Below are positions 18,395 through 27,879 of a DNA stretch of 64,000 bases, one piece after another. A program made the translations under genes and the position numbers. Source of the DNA: Pycnococcus provasolii. Its lineage: Eukaryota; Chlorophyta; Pseudoscourfieldiophyceae; Pseudoscourfieldiales; Pycnococcaceae. The notes beneath the pieces were generated by a model. The model saw only the letters and a list, made by a program, of their open reading frames with translations, was not told the origin of the DNA and did not search any database. Location: positions 124,001-188,000 of the forward strand of contig OW568873.1 in the NCBI GenBank assembly GCA_938743325.2. Reading direction: 5' to 3'. Numbering within the stretch: position 1 is the stretch's first letter; the number at the start of each line of letters is the position of its first letter.

Positions 18395-19525
18395 ATGCTG
18401 ACGTGCACACTTCTTCATTCTCTTTCTCTTTCGTTGTGGCTCTTATTAGTAGTTTGCTTTGCCTCTGGTGATTCTGGCAATCTTGGTGATGGCGTTGGTT
18501 CCTTGTCGTCGTCGTCGTCATTTTCATCATGGTTGGCGTCTCATTCTTCGTCATCTCCGCTATCTCGTCATCACCGTCGGCTCCTGCTTCGGCATAGTGG
18601 TGGTCGTGCCTCTTCATCTTCGTCATCCTTATCCTTAACTCGAGCGCTCCTGCAAGACACCAACAACGACGGTGATCAGGACCAGGACGACCTGTCCGAT
18701 GCCGAGCAGCAGGACGACCGTGATGATGAGACCAACATGGACGAGGACCTGTCCAACTGGTCGGCGGATGCGAGCGCATTCCTAGGGACGGGGGAAAGTG
18801 GTAGTAGTAGCAGCAGCAGCAACGACGACGAAGCGGCGGCAAACGACAAAAACAACGCAACGGGGCAGGACACCTCGTCCGACGCCGATGATAGCAGCCA
18901 GCTCGTCGACGCAAGCCTTGCCGCGGAATTTGGACTCGACTTGGAGGAGTCGCGCATCGAAAGAGCACGCAACAGAGAGGAAAGCAAAAACATGCCGCAG
19001 GGCCCGCCTGCACTCAACGAGGAGGATAAGCTGCGCATGAAAAGGGAGGCGATCGTGCGCAGGTTCGAACACGACGTCGCGGAGCGGCTCAAGGAGCTGC
19101 AGCAGCAAGGGGGGGGCGGCGATGGCGGCCTGCACGACGCCAAGAGGCAGCGCGACCAGTCGTGGGAAATTCGAAAGGAGCTCGCGTTCGCGAAGGGTGG
19201 GCCGTGCACGGGCAACTACCACGAGCAGCCCAAGTTCTGCAAGGATCTCGCAAACCCGCAAAGCGCCAACGTACCGGAGACGAGGCAGGAACGGTGGGAA
19301 CGTATGCAGAAGGCTGCCAAGGAACGCGGTTGGGATCGCAGAAACGACCACGCCGTCTCGTACACGAAGCTCAAGCACATGGCACGCGTTGCCTCCTCTC
19401 AGGACATGCGCGCCTACGCGCATTCGCTCGGCAAGGGTGCGGAGGAGATGGTGGAGGCTATTCTCGAGAAGCAAGGACGTGGCAAGCTTTGGGTGCACAA
19501 GTCCAAAATCAAGGACAAAAAGTAA
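18395..19525 (+). CDS. Secreted or membrane-anchored acidic protein of unknown family
   Basis: From ATG 18395 the protein starts with a classical signal sequence (hydrophobic LLHSLSLSLWLLLVVCF, then a small-residue site ASG), followed by a long Ser/Asp/Asn-rich low-complexity region (residues ~25-190) and a conserved-looking basic/acidic C-terminal half with GGPCTGNYHEQPKFCKDL, RWERMQKAAKERGWDRRNDH and a helical end. Two Cys in that half could pair. The frame is open back to an ATG at 18287, which would put an Arg-rich segment before the hydrophobic stretch and make it a type II anchor. I do not recognise the family. A TGTAA lies 9 nt after the stop. About 376 residues. Confidence 0.7.
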   Translation: MLTCTLLHSLSLSLWLLLVVCFASGDSGNLGDGVGSLSSSSSFSSWLASHSSSSPLSRHHRRLLLRHSGGRASSSSSSLSLTRALLQDTNNDGDQDQDDLSDAEQQDDRDDETNMDEDLSNWSADASAFLGTGESGSSSSSSNDDEAAANDKNNATGQDTSSDADDSSQLVDASLAAEFGLDLEESRIERARNREESKNMPQGPPALNEEDKLRMKREAIVRRFEHDVAERLKELQQQGGGGDGGLHDAKRQRDQSWEIRKELAFAKGGPCTGNYHEQPKFCKDLANPQSANVPETRQERWERMQKAAKERGWDRRNDHAVSYTKLKHMARVASSQDMRAYAHSLGKGAEEMVEAILEKQGRGKLWVHKSKIKDKK

Positions 19526-19533
19526 GCACAGCT

Positions 19534-19538
19534 TGTAA
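19534..19538 (+). promoter_or_regulatory. TGTAA poly(A) signal
   Basis: TGTAA 9 nt past the stop at 19525. Similar elements follow other stops in this window. The pentamer is the standard poly(A) signal of chlorophyte green algae. Confidence 0.5.
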
Positions 19539-19583
19539 TATAATACAGTACATTAAAACTGAAATCAGGTCGTCTATCTATCA

Positions 19584-19588
19584 TTACA
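19584..19588 (-). promoter_or_regulatory. TGTAA poly(A) signal (minus strand)
   Basis: TTACA on the plus strand, 43 nt past the stop of the leftward giant coiled-coil gene. The two convergent genes are only about 105 bases apart and their 3' ends interdigitate here. Confidence 0.4.
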
Positions 19589-19630
19589 CCGTTTAATTGT
19601 TTTGGAAAAAATACAATACACAAGAATCGT

Positions 19631-22600
19631 CTACTCGCCGCCTTGAGCGGCGACAGGTCTCGGCGAGTTCGCCGCGACAAACCCTTGCACAAATCCTTTG
19701 AGGCTTTCCACTGACACCTTCCTATCCGTCTCCTCCTTTCGCACCGCGTCGTTCAGCTGCTCGACGCGCTCGTTCAGCGACTCGGATGCCGCCACGACGT
19801 TCGCGCGCACTTCTTCGACGCCAGCCGCAAGCTGCGTCGCGAGCTCGGCGCGAAGCTCAGCCGTGCCCGCCTCGCGCTCCTTGCGCTCATCGCCGACGAG
19901 CGCCTCGAGCTCCTCCTTGGTCACGGACGGCACGCTCTTCACTTCCGCGACGTCGTGGCCCAGCTGCTCGACGCGCTCGTTCAGCGACTCGGATGCCGCC
20001 ACGCCACTCGAGCGAACTTCTTCGATGCCAGCCGCAAGCTGCGTCGCGAGCTCGGCGCGAAGCTCAGCCGTACCCGCCTCGCGCTCCTTGCGCTCATCGC
20101 CGACGAGCACCTCGAGCTCCTCCTTGGTCACGGACGGCACGCTGGGCTCGCCATCCTGCTTCGCCTTCATCTCCGCGACGTCGTGGCCCATCTGCTCGAC
20201 GCGCTCGTTCAGCGACTCGGATGCCGCCACGCCACTCGAGCGAACTTCTTCGATGCCAGCCGCAAGCTGCGTCGCGAGCTCGGCGCGAAGCTCAGCCGTA
20301 CCCGCCTCGCGCTCCTTGCGCTCATCGCCGACGAGCGCCTCGAGCTCCTCCTTGGTCACGGACGGCACGCTGGGCTCGCCATCCTGCTTCGCCTTCATCT
20401 CCGCGACGTCGTGGCCCATCTGCTCGACACGCTCGTTCAGCGACTCGGATGCCGCCACGCCGCTCGCGCGCACCGCCTCGAGCTCCTCCTTGGTCACGGA
20501 CGGCACGCTGGGTTCGCCATCCTGCTTCGCCTTCATCTCCGCGACGTCGTGGCCCAGCTGCTCGACGCGCTCGTTCAGCGACTCGGATGCCGCCACGCCG
20601 CTCGCACGCACATCCTCAATTGCGCGTGCGAGATCATCCTTCACACCCTCCGACGTTTCAGTCATGCTCGCCGCGAGCTGCGTCGCGAGTTCGGCACGAA
20701 TCTCAGCAGTCTCAGCCTCACGCTCCTTGCGCTCACCGCCGACGAGATTCGTGAGCTCCTCCTTGGTCGCAATTAGAACGCCAGATTCGTCGTCGAGGCG
20801 ACCCACCATGTCGTCTCGCAGCTGACTGATTGAACTCTCCATTTCCTCAAGAGAGCTGCCCAGCAAATCAGCCTGCTTCTCTAGCGCATTGCTCATCTCT
20901 CCATTCAGCTCCTCGCGGAGAGATGTCTCCGCCGTCGTGCGCTGATCATTGAAGCTTTCGAGCTCCTTCTGCAGCTCGTCGCGCAACTGCTTTTCTGCAG
21001 CCTCGCGCTCGACACGCTCAGCCTCGGCACGCCTCTCCTGCTCTTGGATCGCCTCGAGCACCTTCTCCTCGGCTAATTTCCGTTGGTCTGATTCGACCTG
21101 GAAGAGCGCCTCCATTTCTCGCTTGGCGTCAGCGACGAGCTCCACGGATGCATTGCCGGTGGATTCTGACAATTCGCCCAGTCGTTTCTGCATTTCTTCG
21201 CTCATACCGGTAAACTGCACTTCGCTATCCGCAAGTTTGGCATTCACCTCGCTCAGTGCGCCCTCCACCGCGGTCGTAAGGCGCGCGGCAAATTCAGCCT
21301 TGACCTCCTCTGTACCATCCTGCCGAGCCTTCGACTCACGTTCCGCCGCATTTTCAAGTGTACTCATACGCTCTTTCGCATCCGCCTCTTGGGCAGCAAT
21401 CTTAGCATTGAGCTCTGATGCAAACTCCGCGCGAAGCTCCGTCGCCTGCGCGTCGATCTGACCACCCAGGTCCTCGCGAACCTGGCCCAAAGCGCCCTCA
21501 ACCTCCTCCAGTGAGCTGCCAAGCAAATTAGCCTGCTTCTCCAGAGCGCTGCTCATCTCGCCGTTCAGCTCCTCGCGCAGTGCCGCCTCCGCCGCGCGAC
21601 GCTCGTCCGCCTCCGCGTCGATGCGGCTTCCCATGTCGCCACGGAGCTCGTCGAGCGCCGCCTTGCGCTCGTCCGCCTCCGCCGTCACGAGCGACGAGAG
21701 CGCCTCGTGCGCGTTGGCGGCGTTCGACGCGACGCCCTTCAGCTCCGACGCACGCTCGTCGAGCTTTTCGGCAAACTCGCCCACCGCCCCTTCAACAGCG
21801 GTGGTAAGCTGCGTCGCAAACTCCGCGCGCAGCTCCGTTGCCTGTGCGTCGACCTGGCCACCGATTTCCTCTCGAAGCTTTTCTTGCGCCGCCTTGCGCT
21901 CGTCCGCCTCCGCCGTTACAAGAGAAGACAGCATATCGTTCGCGCTGGTAGATGCTGCGATGCGACCTTCGAAAGACTCGCCGATCTCAGCCACCGCGCT
22001 TTCAACAGCTGTGGTGATTCGCGTTGCAAATTCAGCGCGGAGCTCGGTCGCCTGTGTATCCACGCGTGTCGAAACCTCCTTTGACACCTCCTCGAGCTGG
22101 TCACGGAGCTTGCTCTCGGTTTCAGCACGGCTCGCCGCCTCCTTGGAGGCCATCTCGAGCGCCTCCGCAGCCACCCGAGCAGCCGCGGCATCTGCGGAGC
22201 TAGCACTCACCTCGAGCTTTTCGCCAATTTCAGCCAATTTCGCAAGCGTGCTCGCCTCGCTCTCACCAAGCTTATCATTCACATCACTTACCGCGCTCTC
22301 CACAGCTGTCGTCAACTGCGTCGCAATTTCTGCACGAAGCTCCGTCGCCTGCGCGTCGATCTGACCACCCAGGTCCTCGCGAACCTGGCCCAAAGCGCCC
22401 TCAACCTCCTCCAGTGAGCTGCCAAGCAAATTAGCCTGCTTCTCCAGAGCGCTGCTCATCTCGCCGTTCAGCTCCTCGCGCAGTGCCGCCTCCGCCGCGC
22501 GACGCTCGTCCGCCTCCGCGTCGATGCGGCTTCCCATGTCGCCACGGAGCTCGTCGAGCGCCGCCTTGCGCTCGTCCGCCTCCGCCGTCACGAGCGACGA

Positions 22601-25600
22601 GAGCGCCTCGTGCGCGTTGGCGGCGTTCGACGCGACGCCCTTCAGCTCCGACGCACGCTCGTCGAGCTTTTCGGCAAACTCGCCCACCGCCCCTTCAACA
22701 GCGGTGGTAAGCTGCGTCGCAAACTCCGCGCGCAGCTCCGTTGCCTGTGCCTGTAGATTTGCACTTTGAGTGGAATCCAGATTCGACACGGCAGTGTCAA
22801 CCTGTTTCAACACAGCGGCTTCGCCGGCCACCCTCGCCTCCGTTTCCTGTGCAAGCTTTGCTTCCACCTCCGCGACAGATGTTGCCAGTGTATCGCCCGC
22901 CTGCACGGTAACATCCGCCACTCGCCCATCCAAATCAGTCACTCGCAAGCTCAGTGCATTCACCTCATCCGACACTTCGCGTGCAACTGCTCGCGTATCA
23001 TCTCGCGCCTCAGTCAGTGCGCTCTCCACGGTGGCTGTCACGCGCGTCGCAAACTCCGCACGGAGCTCGTCAGCCGTCTCACGTCGGGAAACAACCTCCC
23101 GATCAAGCGCCCTTTGTAAGCCTCGAGACCTCTCATCGGCGTCAGCCTCATGCGCCGACATCTGCGCATTGAGCTCTGATGCAAACTCCGCGCGAAGCTC
23201 CGTCGCCTGCGCGTCGATCTGACCACCTAGGTCCTCGCGAACCTGGCCCAAAGCGCCCTCAACCTCCTCCAGTGAGCTGCCAAGCAAATTAGCCTGCTTC
23301 TCCAGAGCGCTGCTCATCTCGCCATTCAGCTCCTCGCGCAGTGCCGCCTCCGCCGCGCGACGCTCGTCCGCCTCCGCGTCGATGCGGCTTCCCATGTCGC
23401 CACGGAGCTCGTCGAGCGCCGCCTTGCGCTCGTCCGCCTCCGCCGTCACGAGCGACGAGAGCGCCTCGTGCGCGTTGGCGGCGTTCGACGCGACGCCCTT
23501 CAGCTCCGACGCACGCTCGTCGAGAAGCTGCGCTGTATCGAGTCTCGCCTTTTCCAAGTCGGTCGCGAGACGCACACTCATATCATCGATTCCTCCTTGC
23601 ATAACTTCAGTCTTGGAGTCTAGCTCCGCGCGAATCACCTCCGTTTGCAACGTGATTGCGGCAGCAGAATCTGCGGCATGATGCTCGATCGTCTGCTTAG
23701 TCTCACGCAGTCCCTCCTCCCTTGCCGACGCCTCGTCCTCGAGTGCCTCGAACACATCGGCAACCGCCTCAGCCACCTCGTCGTGCATAGCCTTGAGCGC
23801 GGAAACACGAAATTCCGATTCTTCCGACACCTTTGCCTCGAGGATGGTCCGCGTTGCCTTGATGGCGCTAACAAATTCACCCTTCAGCTCGTCGTGCTCC
23901 TCCTGCTTTGCGGTCATCGCACTCTCCATCGTCTCGGCAAGTTCCGCTACGGCGTCGGCGAGATCCGAGCGCACATTCTCTACCATCTCTTCCGTGCGGG
24001 CGTGTGATTCCTGGCGCATGACGGAAATCTCGGCGTTGATCGCCTCCGTGTCGGCAACTTGCGCCGCCGCCGCCGCCGCCGCATCCTCAGAGAGGCTATG
24101 AATCGCAGCACCGTGCTCCTCAAGAGTTGCCTTGTGCTCTTCCACAGCTTCCAAAGCTGGGATGACGTGATCATTCGCAAACTTCTCGTGCTGCTCAACG
24201 GTAAGATATGTCTCGCTATGCGTTGCGGCAGATGCTGCCACCTTTGCCTCGTGCGCAAGAGCAGCTGCCTGCGCTGCCTCGGCGCTCACGGCAGCAACAT
24301 CGATTTCATGTGCAGCAACGAGATCGGCGACATCCGCCTCGAGCGTGGATGCTCGATCTGACAAGACGCCGAACTGCTCGCTGTGCCTGAGTCGCGCCTC
24401 CACCTCGGCATTCACGTCGAGCGCCAGCGTGCCGACATTCGACTCTATCTTCTTGATCGCGTCCGACATCTCGGTGATCGCGTTGATCGCCTCCTCTCGC
24501 ACCGCCTCAGATGTGCTATGAGCTGCGGCGAGTGCCTCGCCGCGCACAGCCTCGCGCTGAATTTCCTGCTCCAGGCTGGCGTCGAGCCACTCCGCGCGCA
24601 GAGCATCCAGCTCCGCGAGATGCGAGACATCGCGCTCCTCCGCCGCGACGCGACTTGCCGCAGTTGCCGCGGCGTGCGCATCAACCTCTGCCACGAGTCC
24701 GTCGACGCGGACGTCCACCCCCTTCGTCTCGTCACGTGCTAGGTCGATGCTATCGAGCAAGTCGATGCGAAGCATTTCCTCGCTGACCACCGAGGCGCAC
24801 GCGTTGCCAGCTTCTTCCTCAAGGAACTGCGCCCCACGATCGTGGAACGCAGATTCAGCCGCGAGCTGCCGCCGGTGCACGGATCGCTGGCTCGTCAGGA
24901 TGGCTGACGTACGCTCCTCGAGTTCGTTGGCCTTGTCCTGGAAGACGCGCATCGTGCGCAGCACATCCTTACGCACGCGCCCGACTGCGGACGCGACCAC
25001 GGACTTCACAGCCTCCTGACCCTGCATGCGGCTTTGGATCTCCATTTTCACCACCGTCTCAAGCGACTTGCGTCCACGCTCGAGGTGCTCCTCGAGGTCG
25101 CGCGAGAATGCGCGCATTTTCAGGAGAGAATCCTCCACCTCATTGCGCAGGATTTCCGCGCCGTCGTCGAAGCGCGACTGCGCGGCGGACATGGCCGCCT
25201 CGACGTTGCTCTTCATGGCCGCCTCGGCTGTTCGGCGGCTGCGCACCTCCTCGACGAGCGCAGCTTCGAGGCGCTGGAGACTTTCCTCCTGCCTGCGTCT
25301 CTCCGCGGGCAGTTCCTTCCACAGCTCGCCCACCGCACCACCGAGCATGGAGGCGGCGTCAGTCGCGGAGTGGCGAACGTTTGCCACCTCCGCGGCATTT
25401 CTGTCGGAGATTTTATCCAGCTTGACGTCGAGGACGCGATTCAGGCGGCCGAAGATGCGCTCTTCGAGTGCTGCTCGAGCGCCACCCTCCTCCTTGACGC
25501 GGAGGTCGGTGTTGCCCATCGACTGCTGCAGCTCCGCGACCTGCGACTTGAGCTGCGCGAACGCCTCGGCTGAGAATTTCGCCGACGTGTCGCCTGCGGC

Positions 25601-26497
25601 TCTCACCTTGTCTAGGTACGTCTCCGAGCTTTCGATGCGCGCCTGCATTCTCCTCACTTCACTTTCGTGCGACTCGCGCTCCTTCGCGCTTGCGATGCGC
25701 TGCGTGTCAAGGTCGCTCGACAGCGCGACAATCTGCTCCGACAGCAGGCGTTCGCGTGCAAGGCTCTCCTCTCGCGCCCGCGTCGCCGCGGCGTCGCGCG
25801 CCTGCAGGTCGTTGAGTTGCCTTTTGAGTTCCTCGGCAAGCGCACCTTCGAGTCTCCTCATCTCCGAGACTCCCGTCTCTCCGTCGACCGCCGCCCGTTC
25901 CGCGCGCCTGCGCGCCTCCGCCGCGCCCGTCTCCGCGCGCATGGCTGCCGCCGCGACGTCGCGCAGCCTCCTTTCAAATTCCTCGCCCTGTGCGAGCATC
26001 GCGCTCTGCGCTGCTCTAGCGGCCGCCTCCGCGGAGTCGGCGCGCCTCTCCGCGACAGCGACGCGTCTCTCGACGTTCCTTCGCTCGCCCTCCTCGATGA
26101 TAGCCCCCTCTCTTCTTAGTAGGTCGTTGTTGTTGAAAATGTCTTCGTTTCTGCGCGTCGCCGGCGCGGTGGGCGGCGGCGGCGGCGCTTGCAGCTGCGG
26201 CACAGCGCCGAACGCGCCAATGGGCGCGCGTGGCGGTGCTCGCGCCACAGCCTGCGCGGCAGCCTGCGCGCCGAGTCCTCTTGCGCCCAGGTTGGGTATA
26301 TTCGCACGTCCGATTCCAGGCGGCGTGACTGGCGGTAGAAGAGGAGCCTGAGCGACGGCCCTCTGCCTCCCATCGACTTCGTTGAGACGGCCAGGCTGCA
26401 CACCGCTAGCGCGTCGTCCAGGTTCAGGCGGTCCCCCACCGTTCCTTAAGGGGTCGACGACGCCGTACGCGCGCAGGTTGTCGAGGGGCGCGGCCAT
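19631..26497 (-). CDS. Giant coiled-coil protein with homogenised internal repeats
   Basis: About 2288 residues from ATG 26497 (MAAPLDNLRAYGVVDPL); the frame is open to 26569. The N-terminal ~140 residues are Pro/Gly/Ala-rich and probably unstructured. From about residue 125 to the end the sequence is almost entirely Glu/Ala/Arg/Leu coiled coil with no catalytic motif. Three near-identical ~320-416-bp modules lie in the middle and several ~228-bp units near the C-terminus (separate entries). It may be a cytoskeletal, basal-body or Golgi-type rod protein; this is inference from composition. The extensive plus-strand open frames over it (Ser/Ala/Arg-rich) are antisense shadows. It shows the same design as the leftmost gene (disordered terminus plus rod) but no obvious sequence relation. 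Confidence 0.85.
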   Translation of the reverse strand: MAAPLDNLRAYGVVDPLRNGGGPPEPGRRASGVQPGRLNEVDGRQRAVAQAPLLPPVTPPGIGRANIPNLGARGLGAQAAAQAVARAPPRAPIGAFGAVPQLQAPPPPPTAPATRRNEDIFNNNDLLRREGAIIEEGERRNVERRVAVAERRADSAEAAARAAQSAMLAQGEEFERRLRDVAAAAMRAETGAAEARRRAERAAVDGETGVSEMRRLEGALAEELKRQLNDLQARDAAATRAREESLARERLLSEQIVALSSDLDTQRIASAKERESHESEVRRMQARIESSETYLDKVRAAGDTSAKFSAEAFAQLKSQVAELQQSMGNTDLRVKEEGGARAALEERIFGRLNRVLDVKLDKISDRNAAEVANVRHSATDAASMLGGAVGELWKELPAERRRQEESLQRLEAALVEEVRSRRTAEAAMKSNVEAAMSAAQSRFDDGAEILRNEVEDSLLKMRAFSRDLEEHLERGRKSLETVVKMEIQSRMQGQEAVKSVVASAVGRVRKDVLRTMRVFQDKANELEERTSAILTSQRSVHRRQLAAESAFHDRGAQFLEEEAGNACASVVSEEMLRIDLLDSIDLARDETKGVDVRVDGLVAEVDAHAAATAASRVAAEERDVSHLAELDALRAEWLDASLEQEIQREAVRGEALAAAHSTSEAVREEAINAITEMSDAIKKIESNVGTLALDVNAEVEARLRHSEQFGVLSDRASTLEADVADLVAAHEIDVAAVSAEAAQAAALAHEAKVAASAATHSETYLTVEQHEKFANDHVIPALEAVEEHKATLEEHGAAIHSLSEDAAAAAAAQVADTEAINAEISVMRQESHARTEEMVENVRSDLADAVAELAETMESAMTAKQEEHDELKGEFVSAIKATRTILEAKVSEESEFRVSALKAMHDEVAEAVADVFEALEDEASAREEGLRETKQTIEHHAADSAAAITLQTEVIRAELDSKTEVMQGGIDDMSVRLATDLEKARLDTAQLLDERASELKGVASNAANAHEALSSLVTAEADERKAALDELRGDMGSRIDAEADERRAAEAALREELNGEMSSALEKQANLLGSSLEEVEGALGQVREDLGGQIDAQATELRAEFASELNAQMSAHEADADERSRGLQRALDREVVSRRETADELRAEFATRVTATVESALTEARDDTRAVAREVSDEVNALSLRVTDLDGRVADVTVQAGDTLATSVAEVEAKLAQETEARVAGEAAVLKQVDTAVSNLDSTQSANLQAQATELRAEFATQLTTAVEGAVGEFAEKLDERASELKGVASNAANAHEALSSLVTAEADERKAALDELRGDMGSRIDAEADERRAAEAALREELNGEMSSALEKQANLLGSSLEEVEGALGQVREDLGGQIDAQATELRAEIATQLTTAVESAVSDVNDKLGESEASTLAKLAEIGEKLEVSASSADAAAARVAAEALEMASKEAASRAETESKLRDQLEEVSKEVSTRVDTQATELRAEFATRITTAVESAVAEIGESFEGRIAASTSANDMLSSLVTAEADERKAAQEKLREEIGGQVDAQATELRAEFATQLTTAVEGAVGEFAEKLDERASELKGVASNAANAHEALSSLVTAEADERKAALDELRGDMGSRIDAEADERRAAEAALREELNGEMSSALEKQANLLGSSLEEVEGALGQVREDLGGQIDAQATELRAEFASELNAKIAAQEADAKERMSTLENAAERESKARQDGTEEVKAEFAARLTTAVEGALSEVNAKLADSEVQFTGMSEEMQKRLGELSESTGNASVELVADAKREMEALFQVESDQRKLAEEKVLEAIQEQERRAEAERVEREAAEKQLRDELQKELESFNDQRTTAETSLREELNGEMSNALEKQADLLGSSLEEMESSISQLRDDMVGRLDDESGVLIATKEELTNLVGGERKEREAETAEIRAELATQLAASMTETSEGVKDDLARAIEDVRASGVAASESLNERVEQLGHDVAEMKAKQDGEPSVPSVTKEELEAVRASGVAASESLNERVEQMGHDVAEMKAKQDGEPSVPSVTKEELEALVGDERKEREAGTAELRAELATQLAAGIEEVRSSGVAASESLNERVEQMGHDVAEMKAKQDGEPSVPSVTKEELEVLVGDERKEREAGTAELRAELATQLAAGIEEVRSSGVAASESLNERVEQLGHDVAEVKSVPSVTKEELEALVGDERKEREAGTAELRAELATQLAAGVEEVRANVVAASESLNERVEQLNDAVRKEETDRKVSVESLKGFVQGFVAANSPRPVAAQGGE
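19815..20620 (-). repeat. C-terminal ~228-bp tandem units in the giant coiled-coil gene
   Basis: Units encoding EELEALVGDERKEREAGTAE and ASESLNERVEQMGHDVAEM recur at 228-bp spacing (compare the block starting at 20024 with that at 20252), with shortened relatives on both sides. The unit is 76 codons, so the frame is kept. Confidence 0.85.
21431..23524 (-). repeat. Three near-identical modules in the giant coiled-coil gene
   Basis: Copies at about 21431-21846, 22334-22749 and 23200-23524, spaced about 902 and 859 bp. Each encodes SNAANAHEALSSLVTAEADE, RKAALDELRGDMGSRIDAEA and EEVEGALGQVREDLGGQIDA. The first two copies look identical by eye over about 416 bp; the third matches over about 320 bp with a few changes. 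The sequence between modules is diverged, so the modules were copied or converted recently. Confidence 0.88.
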
Positions 26498-26790
26498 ATT
26501 ATGGGGAGAATGATTCCGTTCCAAGGGACGCCCCAAGGGCCAAGGGGGAGGGAGGTCAAAAGCAGTCAAGGGGTTCTAGGAAGGGGAAATAAAGTACACT
26601 GGGGAGGCCACTAACTCCTTTCCCCTTGCACTTGGTTCTAGTGGTACAGTCGCATCCTTAAACCCTGCGGCCTGGCCTGCGGGTGGGTCCCATTCATCTG
26701 CGGGGTTGTCCTCCCACCTAACCTTAGGGGGCCCTGGAGGTTGGGGGAAAGAAGAACCTTAAAAGCCGTTGGAGGTTGGAGGGGGACCCG

Positions 26791-27500
26791 ATAGACCTTG
26801 TCGACGAAGCCCTATTTTGGAAATAAGGTCGCGGGTCTATTTCCCCATCGCATTCCCCACTCATCTTTCCCCCATGTGAAAATTAGAAAACAACGGGGGC
26901 AAAAGACCGGCATCCCGCCACAGCCTGATAATTTTCCCTTCATAACGGCGATCCCCGTCATAAATTAATGGCGCTGGGGCTAGCGCTGTGTGCGTGTTCC
27001 ATCAACGCAGTAATGGGATATTGAACAGCACACATAGAGCTACTGTCAGTCACAAACCAATTCTTGTTTTGACCTGAAACGGAGAAGTTATCGACGTTTT
27101 GCATAATGGCCGTATAACCATAAATTTGGTCGGGATCTGATCAAAACTCCCTTTCCCCCGACCAAATTTCCCGTTATACGGCATAATACGGAGATCAACG
27201 AATACATGTCCGTTTCAGGTCGGATAAAGACGGGGTTTCTCGCAGGTGGCTGCCCAATGTGTCCTCTTCAATAGCCCATAGAGTGCGTTGATGGAACACG
27301 CACACAGCGCTAGCCCCAGCGCCATTAATTTATGACGGGGATCGCCGTTATGAAGGGAAAATTATCAGGCTGTGGCGGGATGCCGGTCTTTTTCCCCCGT
27401 TGTTTTCTAATTTTCGCATGGGGGGAAGATGAGTGGGGAATGCAACCGGAAAATAGACCCGAAACCAACGCGACCTTATTTTTCTGTCGACAAGGTCTAT
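26791..27500. mobile_element. ~710-bp foldback element with ~210-bp inverted arms
   Basis: The left arm (about 26791-27009) and right arm (about 27281-27500) are reverse complements over most of their length. Examples are TAGACCTTGTCGAC at the left tip against GTCGACAAGGTCTA at the right tip, and long matching blocks around TTAATGGCGCTGGGGCTAGC. The central loop holds a second small palindrome around ATTTGGTCGGGA and TCCCCCGACCAAAT. No coding capacity. This suits a MITE or foldback-type non-autonomous DNA element. No unambiguous target duplication was seen. Confidence 0.75.
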
Positions 27501-27879
27501 AGAAAATGGTCCGCCAGCGATGTGGGTGTTGGTAGACTAACCTTAAGAACTAAAAAAGACTAAAAGTAAAAGGTAAGGGAAACCACAGGTACATACACAC
27601 ACAAATGTGACATCACAAGTCCATGCATGCCCCATGCCATGCATCGTCGCGTCATATTGCGATGCCACCCTACTTCCTAGTTGGTACTTCCTACAGGCTC
27701 GTTTCCGGTTTCTTTCCCCCCGCTTTCCTTCCTTCGAAGGAAGGCTTCGACTTGCCCCGGAACTCGCCTCTCCCTCCGGTCCAGTCAACGACAACAGGCT
27801 TGCAACAGGAACGTCAGGCATCAGGAAGGAAGTTTTTTCTCCGGCCGCGTTCTTAACGGGCTTGTTTCTTTTTTGCCCA
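27501..27879. other. Upstream region of the 27880 ankyrin-like gene
   Basis: The frame of the following gene is open back to 27607, but that stretch is not protein-like and lacks the conserved start context. It probably holds the promoter and 5' UTR. Confidence 0.4.

Noticed and set aside
25026-26351. 441-codon rightward frame inside the giant coiled-coil gene
   Set aside because: Ser/Ala/Arg composition typical of antisense coil; rejected.
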